The position numbers and the translations under genes were made by a program. From positions 328,134,482 through 328,198,481 of the forward strand of contig CM054057.1 in the NCBI GenBank assembly GCA_028641055.1: DNA of 64,000 nt. The letters run 5' to 3'. The DNA is from Alopecurus myosuroides. Its lineage: Eukaryota > Streptophyta > Magnoliopsida > Poales > Poaceae. Positions 55,987-64,000 of the stretch are shown here, piece by piece (within the stretch, counting starts at the first letter, position 1; each line of letters opens with the position of its first letter). Below the pieces are notes generated by a model. The model was not told the DNA's origin. It ran no database searches and saw only the letters and a program-made list of their open reading frames with translations.

Positions 55987-56666
55987 TTGTTTTGATCATA
56001 AGACTGTGTTGCTGATAAGATTGTTTTTCTGAACGTGGACTATCATGAAAATGCAATAACATATGAACGAGTACAATTTTAAAATATCAGTGCAATTTAC
56101 TGTCACCGGATTTCACCATGGATTTGGTAAATATGACTGTGCAGCATCATTTTTCTCGGACTGCAATCCTTAGTATCGCACTACTTCCGTTTCAGGCATT
56201 TATTTGTTCAATAACGAGACTCCAATTGTACACAATAATGGGACTCCAATGTTTAGTATTGCACTGGTTTTCCAGGACTTCAATCCTTAGTATTGCACTA
56301 CTTGTGTTTCTTGCAGTTAAGGAGGACAATAATGCGACTCCAAAACTGGGTGATAAGGATGGACTAGCGAAGGGAAGCTGGACATGGCATTTTTGTCTTG
56401 TGTATTTCCATTACCAAAAAAAGGAAGCAACTCCCTTGTAGACCTTTGGATACAAATCGGGCTCCATACGCCGGGGATAATAATGCAGGTCGCCCTCTGT
56501 ATGCTTGAGGAGGAAAAAGGGGAGGAGGGCAGGTACTAAGGCATATGATGCTGATAGGTTTGTCTTGTGTACGTCCATTAATGGAGCGTAAATGAGATTT
56601 AGTAATTCCATTCACGTGTAGTATGTAATAGGGATGGAGATTCATCTCCTGGTGAGCTTGAAGATT
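55987..56666. other. Unassigned sequence between duplicate copies
   Basis: Contains near-repeated phrases (CAATCCTTAGTAT.GCACTACTT near 56166 and 56281) and a possible exon after TTTCTTGCAG at about 56316 (open for about 40 codons, KEDNNATPKLGDKDGLAKG). No family recognised. Confidence 0.35.
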
Positions 56667-56749
56667 ACTGTCAATTTCTGCAGTGAATGTAAGGATACAT
56701 AATAAGTTAAGATTACCCCTTTAATCATCCATACAAACCTTTTCATAAA

Positions 56750-57865
56750 GGGAAACGCCGAATAACCTCCGGGGGATAACTCGTTGCGTGATGAGTTTCT
56801 ATCGCGTGGACACGGCTTCTCTTGGCCCCACAAGACCACCGCCCCGTGGAGAAAATATCTGCGCGACCTTATCCGCTTGTACGATCCCCTCATCTTCGTC
56901 ATCAACGCGTTCTTCCCCAGCGCTGCTCTCTCTCCTTTCTCTCTAGTCACCCACGCCGTCAAGCATACCTCCCTTCCGTTTTTGCTGTACGGCGAGGCAC
57001 GCGCGCAGCTGATTTTTGGGAGCACGCGAGACCTTCAAGGGCTACCAGCGCGGCCGGCACAAGCGCGCCGGTATGTGTCCACCATGTGCAGCGGTGCTTT
57101 CCATGGAGACAGCAGTGCCATGAGCGACAGCGGCGGCGCTGCCATGTCGGCGCGCTGCGCTCCCGACGAAACGTGGCTTTCCTCTCGGCGGCGAGCGGCG
57201 ATGCTCCCGACAGAGTAAGGCGTTGGTACCAAAGGCGCTTGACGATGCTTCCGATTGCGAGGAGCGATGCTCCCGACAGAGCATGGCATTGCTACCAAAG
57301 GCGCGTGCCGATGCTCTCGACAGCGAGCGGTGATGCTCCCGATAGAGTAGGGCGTTGCTACGAACGGCGAGCGGCGATGCTCTCGGCGGCGAGCAGCGAT
57401 GCTCCCGACCGAGAAGGGCGTTGCTACCAACGGCGTGCGCAGATGCTCCCGACGGAGTGAGGCGTTTCTACAAACGGCGCGAGCGGATGCTCTCGATGGC
57501 GAGCGGCGATGCTCCGATAGAGTGAGGCGTTGCTACAAACAGCGCGCGGATGCTTCCGACTGCGAGCGGCGATGCTCCCGGAAGAGCAGGGCGTTGCTAC
57601 CGACATTAGCAGGCGAAGCTGCGGCAACGTCTTTCTCCGGTGATCTTCTCCGGCGACAGTTAGGTTCATCAAGGAGCGACCATGGAGATGGTGAGAAGAG
57701 GACACGGTGATGGAGCCTGACTCCTTTCTATAGCGTGGGGATTTTTGTTGGTTGAGCATTTCTGTAGTGTGCTGGTTCCATGTGCGTGGTCATGTGGACA
57801 CATGTCAAGCATATGAGGCGGAGGATCGGATGTTTTCGATCCTCGGGGGACGCCCAACATGACCC
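56750..57865. mobile_element. Mutator-like (9-bp TSD) non-autonomous insertion
   Basis: 1116 bp flanked by the exact 9-bp duplication TTTCATAAA (56741-56749, 57866-57874). The related copy A at 55827 preserves the empty site, which proves insertion. A 9-bp duplication is the Mutator signature. Ends are GGGAAACGCC... and ...CAACATGACCC; beyond GGG/CCC the terminal inverted repeat is weak, so it would be a TIR-poor MULE or another class with 9-bp duplications. GC-rich, no transposase; carries a 66-bp minisatellite. Possibly a Pack-type element. Confidence 0.65.
57190..57610 (+). repeat. 66-bp minisatellite, about seven units
   Basis: ATGCTCCCGA-like anchors at 57201, 57267, 57333 and 57399 are exactly 66 bp apart; then 57443 (shortened unit), 57509 and 57572. 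Because 66 is a multiple of three, long frames stay open on both strands: plus 56822-57460, and minus 57430-57035 with a repeating REHR..P...PYS.GSI.AR pattern. No evidence that either is expressed. Confidence 0.9.
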
Positions 57866-57957
57866 TTTCATAAATGACCGAGATATCTGATCGGGAAGTC
57901 CACCCTAGGCGCGTGGGAGTCTTGGAGGATGAAATCCAGGTCAAGGCAAAAGAGGAG

Positions 57958-58332
57958 GTTAAAGGCAAAAGAGAAAAAGAAGGCCACTCGTTATGGGGCT
58001 GGAGGTGCATATTTGCTCCAGGGAGTTGCTGGGGCGATGAATCTAGCACACGGCTCGTACGTTGTGGCGTGGTTCCTCCCGTTGCGGCTATACACGCCAA
58101 TGACGCCGGGGACCACGCCCATGTGTGGGGGGAGGGGGGTTAGTGGGTGAAGGGAGGCTGCCGCTGGGCGCCACGGTCCCGACTCCTGATGCAGGGGCGA
58201 GCCCAGGACTTTCTCCTTCGCTCTCTCCTGACAGATGCAAGAAAGAAGGGCAGGTGCCATGGGATGGCTAAAGATGTGGGGACGAAGGACGCTGGAGGTG
58301 CTCGGGGAGGGATCACGCGACGAGAAGCCGCG
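57958..58332. other. Unassigned GC-rich sequence
   Basis: Open on both strands in places by composition. Boundary sequence before the Gypsy LTR. No family recognised. Confidence 0.4.
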
Positions 58333-59106
58333 TGAGATACGAAGTAAACACTGCAAACAACACGATCTACCCAGGTTCAGGGCCCTCGTGAGGAGGTAAA
58401 ACCCCTACTCCTGCCTTTCTTTGTGTATTCTGGTGTCTCACCGAGTAGCCACTGTACAATGTTCTTGCTACCGAGTAGCCACTCTTCTCTCTACGTGATG
58501 AACTAGGGCAAGAACCTAGGGTTTCCTCCGTTCAACCTCAACGTGCCCCTCGCAGGAGGCGGCGGGGCACCTTATATACATGGTGCCCAGCCGGATACGT
58601 CCAAATCTAGACAAGTGTCGACATAGTGTGCACATCGTCCTTCTTCCGGGTTCCCGCTGACAGCTTTGGTTCCTAATCTTGGCTGCATCTGGAAAGTCGT
58701 TGGGCAAAACAAGGGGACAGACTGGTATCACTGTGCCAAACACAGAGTAGGCCCCCCTTATCCTGCGACGGCCTGCTTCCATGCTGTCACTGTCAGGCAG
58801 GCCGGTCCCAGATGAACAGTAGTTCGAATACTGCCAAGTACGGTCCCAGGATACGCGGGATCCTGTGTCAGAACGGCTCCTTTGACTTTCTGGCCCGAGT
58901 AGGTTCCCGCCAATTTTACTCGGGCCAACTCTTCTACTCGAATGGACAGAACTTGATTGATATCTCCTTCTGGTCATCTTGAGGTGAGACCGAGTAGCAG
59001 TCAACCGGGTAGCAAGTACCGGGTAGGCGGCTACTCGACCAAACCTCTCTTCTGACAGTCGCCTTTACCACTTGCCTTTACCCTACTCGGGGGTAACCCC
59101 CCGACA
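58333..59106 (-). repeat. LTR of Tat/RIRE2-like Gypsy element, minus strand
   Basis: On minus it starts TGTCGGGGGGTTACCCCCGA and ends CTTCGTATCTCA, with TATA box TATATAAG (58578-58571) followed by a leader phrase near 58385-58350 (CTGAACCTGGGTAGATCGTG) common at the end of grass Gypsy LTRs. The purine-rich GCTTCGGGGACTGC just outside (59120-59107) reads as a polypurine tract, so this is the 3' LTR and the interior lies to the right. The exact left end (58333) is inferred from TG...CA. Five CCGAGTAG/CTACTCGG motifs occur inside. Confidence 0.7.
58571..58578 (-). promoter_or_regulatory. TATA box of Tat-like LTR
   Basis: TATATAAG on minus, followed by a GC-rich leader with AGGAAACCCTAGG, typical of a grass Gypsy LTR transcription start. 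Confidence 0.55.
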
Positions 59107-59120
59107 GCAGTCCCCGAAGC
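59107..59120 (-). other. Probable polypurine tract of Tat-like element
   Basis: GCTTCGGGGACTGC on minus lies next to the TGTCGGGG LTR start. It sets the orientation of the element. Confidence 0.55.
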
Positions 59121-59811
59121 TGGTTGAGTCTTGCGAACTCGTTCACTAGGCTCTGCCAGCTTAAAACCAATCTTTGCAACATAGCCCTTGAACCTCAAGA
59201 TGCCGAGTAAAAGACCTCCGAGTAGTACTCCAGAAAGTACCTTGAGTTTCCTGTCTTCCGAATAGCACCTGCTTTCTACTCTGTAACCGAGTAAAAAGAC
59301 TTAGAGAATTTCTCCTCTTGTGCCTCTGCAGCGCAGAGCACAATCCAGCCTTCCGTGTCGCAACTGGACACGTGCCAAGCATCCGCGACCCCGACGTCTC
59401 GTTGCCCAGGACACGACGTGCCACGCGCCCAGTTTTCACGGAGTGGGCCCACATGCTCGTCATGTCCCATCAAGCGCAGTAATATCCCACGATCTGGTCG
59501 TGGGATCAACTGTGGCCGTTACGCGCGTGTTGCGCGCTTGCGTGCGTTTCTATCCGGCCACAGGCCCCACCACACGGGAATCATGGCCACGATCGATCCC
59601 ACTAACCCGATGGTAACGGTAGCCTGAGGCGAGGGTATAAATACCCCTACCGGTAACTTCCTTTTCTCCTCCCTTCGCACTTTTCCCCTTTCATCTCTCT
59701 GTTCTTCTCCTCCGCCGAGCTCTCCGCCGCCGCGCAACCTTTTGCGCCGCCGCGGACTCACCCAATCCATTCACCACACTCCGATTCTTCCCATCTTTCC
59801 TGCTTGTGACC
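59121..59811 (+). promoter_or_regulatory. Promoter region of divergent accessory gene
   Basis: Between the polypurine tract and the ATG at 59812. TATAAATA at 59636-59643 (GAGGGTATAAATACCCC) sits about 170 bp before the ATG, followed by a CT-rich leader. CCGAGTAG at 59218 and variants at 59203 and 59286 lie upstream. Direction is opposite to the retroelement. Confidence 0.6.
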
Positions 59812-62800
59812 ATGTCTCGCGCCGGCTGGGCTGGTTCGCACGTCACCGCCGAGGACTGCGCCTGGCTCGTGAACACCCGGAGGGTTCCTCCTGGTGTTCA
59901 GTGCCGGCCGTCTGAGGGCGAGATCGTGCCAACCCCGCGGGAGGGCGAGCATGTTGTCTTCCTGTCGCATTTCGAGCGCGGATTCGGCCTTCCGGCCTCC
60001 GACTTTCTCCGCCGCTTCCTGGACCACTTCGGTCTCCAAATGCATCACTTGCCACCAAACGCCGTCGTCTTCCTCGCTTACCACGCTGTGGTATGCGAGG
60101 CCTTTCTCGGTATCCATCCCACTACAGATACCTGGTTGAAGTATTTCCATCTTCGCCAGCAAACCACCGGGAAGAAGGATGGCGCGGCCGCCAGCACCCG
60201 CGTGACCGATACTGGCTGTGCCATGATGGTGCAGCGGTCGGGGACCAATCACCCTCGCATCAAGGGTTTGGAATCCGTCCGGATGTGGCAGAAGACCTTC
60301 CTCTACGTCAAGAACATCCCCGCCACGGAAGGAGGCCAGGTAACTGACAGAATCAATCTGCCTGCTTGGAGCAATCGTGCTCCATCCGGGAAGAATTGGA
60401 AGGCAAAGCCCTCCAACGACCTCAACTCGATGGAGATAGACGAGCGGCTCGGTGCTCTAATCAACGAGGGCCTCAAGAGTGATGATCCTGTGGCTTGCTG
60501 GATCAAGAATCGCGTGCTGCCTCTGCAGGAGCGCAGCCATCTGATGTGCTATATGGGAGGCCCCCGCGACTGCACCAGAACGACCACCATCGAGCTCGAC
60601 AACGCGGATGTTCCCGTGCACGCCAGGGCCATCCTGACAACAAGCCTTGGTGACCACTGGCAGTATGGGTTCATCCCATTCAGCCGCACGAAACCGATTC
60701 CCCGGGTACGTTCTCCTTATTCTGCTTTCGATATTTGTCATCCGACTAGAAAATCTTCTCTCTTGGCTGCAACTAGCAATTGCCTTCTGTACCGAGTAGA
60801 GTACTTAGTAGAATTGCATAGGCTTTGTGTGCTTTGTGCCTGCACGCCTTGTCGGGTAGAATATTCAGTAAGGTTGCTTAGGCTTAGTGTGCTTTGTGTT
60901 TGCACGCCTATCCGAGTAGAACATTCGGTAAAATTGCTTAGGCTTAGTATGCTTTGTGTTTGCACGCCTATCCGAGTAGGACATTCGGTAAAATTGCTTA
61001 GGCTTAGTGTACTTCGTGTTTGCACGCCTATCCGAGTAGGATACCTTCCTGCTACTCGGCTAACTTGTGACACTTCTCCGCTCTTCAGGTCCTCAATCGC
61101 CAGCTTATGGAGAGCTGTGAACACTTTGAAGGCAATTGGTTTGCTGACCGAGAGGAGGACGACAAGGCCTCTTTTGAGACTGCAGACCAGATCAACCTTC
61201 CTCACTCCCCTACGACAGAGAAGCAGCCTGCCGAAATATCCCTTCGCGACTGGTCTGATGACGAGTTCGAAGGTAAGTGAATTCGCGCTCTCCCTCTGCG
61301 AAAAGCACAAGCCCTTTGCCTGCTGTTTCTGAAGTGTTTTCCTTCCTCCCTATTTCACAGATGCTGCAAATGCTGAGGATGATGACGAGGACGAGGAGGA
61401 GAAAGCCCTTGAGGTCAATCCTCTTTCTGTTGCTGCACCAGCTACCCGCAAACGGACCGGCAGCGGCGCCCTAGAGCCCCCCGCCAAGAAGAAGAAGGTG
61501 ACCGAGAAGACGACTAAGAAAGCGGTCGTGAAGAGAACGAGGCGAACAATTTCCTCTACCACCGCGTAAGTTTCTTCTCGGTTGCATGTTTCAGTTCGCT
61601 TTGTTCTTCTCGGTTGACTCCCAATCCTTTTCCTTCACTGTTTTCTCTTGTTTTCCTCCACCCTTTTCTTATCCTTGATTCCAATTTTCTTTTCAGAGCC
61701 CCCTTGAACGCGGATGCCGCTCTTGCATCCAGCGAAACTCAGAAGAAGACTGCCATCGATGTCGACAAGCTAATCGACCTCGATGGCGACGAGAACAATG
61801 CCGCCAATGCACCACTACAGGGCACTGATGCCCAAACCACTGACACAGAGCAGCAATCCCGCGCCGAACAGGAGGCGAAGGGCACTGCTCATCAAGAGAG
61901 GCCACCTTCCCCTCCGGCCGACACCGCCGAGGGGAACCAAGACCGTGACCAGGAGATGCACGATGATGACGCCGTCGTCGAGCGGCAAGAAGCCGAACCT
62001 GAGCAGCCAGCCACAGACGCTGCCGGACAAGAGGATCCCGCTGCCGAGCAGCGGGTAGAAGATGCAGCCATGACTGAGGAGTATCCCCTGAGCAGTGCGC
62101 AACCAGGCGCTGCACAAGGTAGCGCGCAACCAGATGCTGCACAAAGTGGTGGGTCCGTGGTGCCACCCATTGATCAAGGCTCTGCACCGCCAGATTCCTC
62201 CTTGGTGCCACAGACCAAGGACGCAGCCAGCCCTCCTGTCGGGCGAGTAGCCAGGAAACAAGCCCTAGATGCTCTGAAGGAGGCAGTCGAGAAGAGGGCA
62301 GCCGAGAAGAAAGAAGCCGAGACGCAGAAGGTCGAGAAGCCAACCGCTCAGAAAGAGAAGGCAAAGAAGAAAACTGCCGACAAGCCGCCGCCGACGCCAG
62401 CTGGCCAGTCCAGGCAGCTGGTTATCCGCAATCCCAGTGCGGTTCCTGCCGCCGCTACCGTAGCTGATCAGCCCCTCTACCCGGATTATATGGTGAAGGT
62501 CAGCCAACAGCGCCAGATTGGCCTTTCCGTCGAGGACCGGAAGATTGCTCTCACAAGAGGAAGGAAAGCCTTGGCGGTGGACTCCGGGCCCTCGGCCCCA
62601 AACCAGGACAGATCCGCCTCCATTGCTTCTCGGGGAGCTCAAGACCAGGCGATATCATCCCAGAGCCTTGAGCAGGTACTCGACCTCATCGGCTTCATTG
62701 ATGCCAAATGGGATAGCAAGATTCTCGGCAACCCCAACTGGAACGGCATCGATTTGGGCGACATCGACCACATGCGCCAGGACTGGAACAAGGTGGACTT

Positions 62801-63799
62801 GGGTTGCAAACCCATGACCGTCTCGACCACTTCTGCTACTCTGGCTGCCAAGATGTTCGTGCACCGCAAGAACGCAGAAGATCTCGAGCAGTCTTACGCG
62901 GTAAGCCTCAACTTAACTTTTCCGAGTTGCATCTCTACTTCTTTTCTTCTCTTCCTCTTATCCTTATCCATCACCCAGTCCCCGAGATTCTGGCCGAGTA
63001 GGCGGACACTCTTCCGAGTAGCCGCCTTCTCGGGTGGAATCTCAAATACTTTGCCTGACACTTGTTTCTTTTGCTTCTCAGAATAGTGTACTGAAGCGGA
63101 CCAACTTGCACCGCCAACTTCTCTGGAACCACGCCATTGCCAAGAGGCGTATTGCCGCCCTTGAGAAGGAGAAGGTGAGCGCCGAGGAAGCCGACAAGGA
63201 AGTCATGAACAGTACCATGAGGCTGTCCGAGGTGGAAGGTACGCTTCTCGCTTACGCGGTTCTTGCGTTTCTTGTTTACGCCCGCTATTGCTTTTTGCGT
63301 TAACCATCTCTACTCTGCAGGGAAACTGAAGGCCCTGGCTGACGAGCACTCGAACTGCCGTGCCTTTGTTGCGAATGCCGAGACCACCATCAAGAAGCTA
63401 GAAGGTAAACCTCCGTCTACTCGGTTTGCCCTTGTGTCTGTTTCCTTTGCTTCTCTGCTAACCGTGCTTTGCTCTTTTCAGAAGATCATAAGAAGTTTGT
63501 TGTCGAGCATCAGGATTGCCTTAAACCTGCTGAGGTTCAGCAACAGTTGTCCAGCCAGGCCGTTGAGCTGGTTAAGGAGCACAACAGAGATGGAGCAGCT
63601 GCAACTCCAGCTGCAGAAGGCCCTCCAGGATGCTCTCGACCTTGGCGCCGAGAGGGACAGAGTTATCGCCGAGAAGGCCAAGGCTGAGACAACTTTCAAT
63701 GCCAAGATAAAAGCCCTCGAGCAGGAGTGCGAAGTGCTGAAAGAAGGCAATGCTGGGCTCTTTACTCAGCTGGATGGCCTGCGCTTGCTTGAGGAGAAG
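59812..63799 (+). pseudogene. Seven-exon 'putative gypsy type transposon' gene, antisense to its retroelement, truncated
   Basis: Exons that join in frame at GT-AG sites: 59812-60705, 61089-61272, 61361-61565, 61697-62900, 63082-63238, 63321-63404, 63482-63799. The start ATG is at 59812 (MSRAGWAGSHVTAEDCAWLV); an upstream GTG is ignored. Exon 1 holds a PF04195-type ('putative gypsy type transposon') domain: GEHVVFLSHFERGFGLPASD, FLRRFLDHFGLQMHHLPPNA, EAFLGIHPTTDTWLKYF. Exon 3 is acidic then Lys-rich (EPPAKKKKVTEKTTKKAVVK, nuclear-signal-like). Exon 4 is low-complexity and acidic with a KEKAKKKTADK patch. Exons 5-7 form a coiled coil (AALEKEKVSAEEADKE, EQLQLQLQKALQDALD). A 1- or 2-bp frameshift near 63583 and an LTR insertion at 63800 break it. 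Function unknown. Antisense extra genes are known in Tat elements such as Grande. Confidence 0.75.
60781..61040 (+). repeat. 60-bp tandem repeat in intron 1
   Basis: About 4.3 copies with an exact 60-bp period, each with TGCACGCC, a CCGAGTAG-like box and GGCTTAGTGTGCTTTGTG. Lies wholly in intron 1 of the accessory gene. Confidence 0.95.
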
Positions 63800-64000
63800 T
63801 GTAACATCCCAAGTCTGAAAATAGCCTTTAGAATGATTGCTTTCTTGTTTATTAAAGTTTTGCATCATGTCATCATATTGTTTTCATGTTGATTGCATTT
63901 GTTTTGTTTGTTTTCCATTTGTTTTCCAACTGTTTTCATTTGTTTTCCTTTGTTTTCTATTTGAATTTCAAACCAAAATTCAAACCTTTTGTTTCATCCT
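63800..64000 (+). mobile_element. Start of another LTR retroelement
   Basis: TGTAACATCCCAAGTCTGAA at 63800 is a common start of grass LTRs. It cuts the coiled-coil coding sequence of the accessory gene abruptly (KC then non-coding T-rich sequence). The element runs off the window; its target duplication would be AGAAG (63795-63799). Confidence 0.6.

Larger units (their letters stand above)
56667..57957 (+). repeat. Duplicated segment, copy B, split by an insertion
   Basis: The left half (56667-56749) and right half (57866-57957) are the two parts of copy A; the 9-bp TTTCATAAA is present on both sides of the 1116-bp insert. After the right half, copy B continues open (QVKAKEEVKGKREKEGHS) where copy A diverges. 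Confidence 0.85.

Noticed and set aside
56750..57865. Firm MULE classification
   Set aside because: The 9-bp duplication is clear, but the ends share little beyond GGG/CCC, so the class is stated as probable only.
60781..61040. Regular repeats considered as a CRISPR array
   Set aside because: Tandem repeats without unique spacers, in an intron of a plant transposon gene.
61693..62364. 223-codon minus-strand open frame
   Set aside because: Antisense of exon 4 of the accessory gene, low-complexity and GC-rich.

Overview
This window is nuclear DNA of a grass, most likely a Pooideae cereal or forage grass of the wheat, barley, oat or ryegrass type. The reasons are the nested LTR retrotransposons, a Copia LTR and leader that read like the Triticeae BARE1/Angela/WIS family, Stowaway MITEs, GC-rich intronless receptor-kinase genes and GT-AG introns. 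I see no rRNA, tRNA, CRISPR or prokaryotic signal. Operons and ribosome binding sites do not apply. Family names come from recognition by eye, not from a search.

Layout. 1-7471: a BARE/Angela-like Copia element whose left LTR is cut by the window edge. Its LTRs are about 99% identical, but its 5 kb interior has no intact gene. 7472-10093: fragments, including part of a CCHC zinc-knuckle protein gene. 10094 to about 14.4 kb: a probable Helitron on the minus strand with a clear 3' hairpin-CTAG end. 14.4-16.3 kb: old repeat debris. 16298-37677: an Athila-like Gypsy element with tRNA-Asp primer site and target duplication GACGA. It has gag, protease and env-like remnants but no polymerase. A Sirevirus-like Copia element lies inside it on the minus strand at 23212-35060, with target duplication CTTGG. 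38360-40199: a 5'-truncated LINE. 40.3-41.4 kb: four MITEs.

The genic island is 41.7-51.3 kb. Two S-domain receptor kinases of the ZmPK1 type converge tail to tail (41748-44249 plus, 44961-47411 minus). The second has Asn in place of the catalytic Asp. A PORR-domain organelle RNA-binding protein gene follows on the minus strand (49474-50790).

51.3-58.3 kb is a mosaic: an orphan phase-0 exon, a LINE 3' end, a duplicated segment, and a 1.1 kb insertion with a 9-bp target duplication carrying a 66-bp minisatellite. 58333 to the end is one end of a Tat/RIRE2-like Gypsy element read on the minus strand. Its LTR is followed by a divergent, intron-containing gene of the 'putative gypsy type transposon' family (59812 onward), cut at 63800 by the start of another LTR.

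The most unusual theme is that several retroelements here carry an extra gene beyond gag-pol. Two of those genes have their own TATA box and introns. In both, the sequence motifs that mark the element's LTR recur in the non-coding parts of the extra gene: palindromic CCGGAAATTTCCGG repeats in the Copia element and CCGAGTAG in the Tat-like element. The ATG calls below were checked against the DNA, because several longest open frames begin at GTG or TTG rather than ATG.
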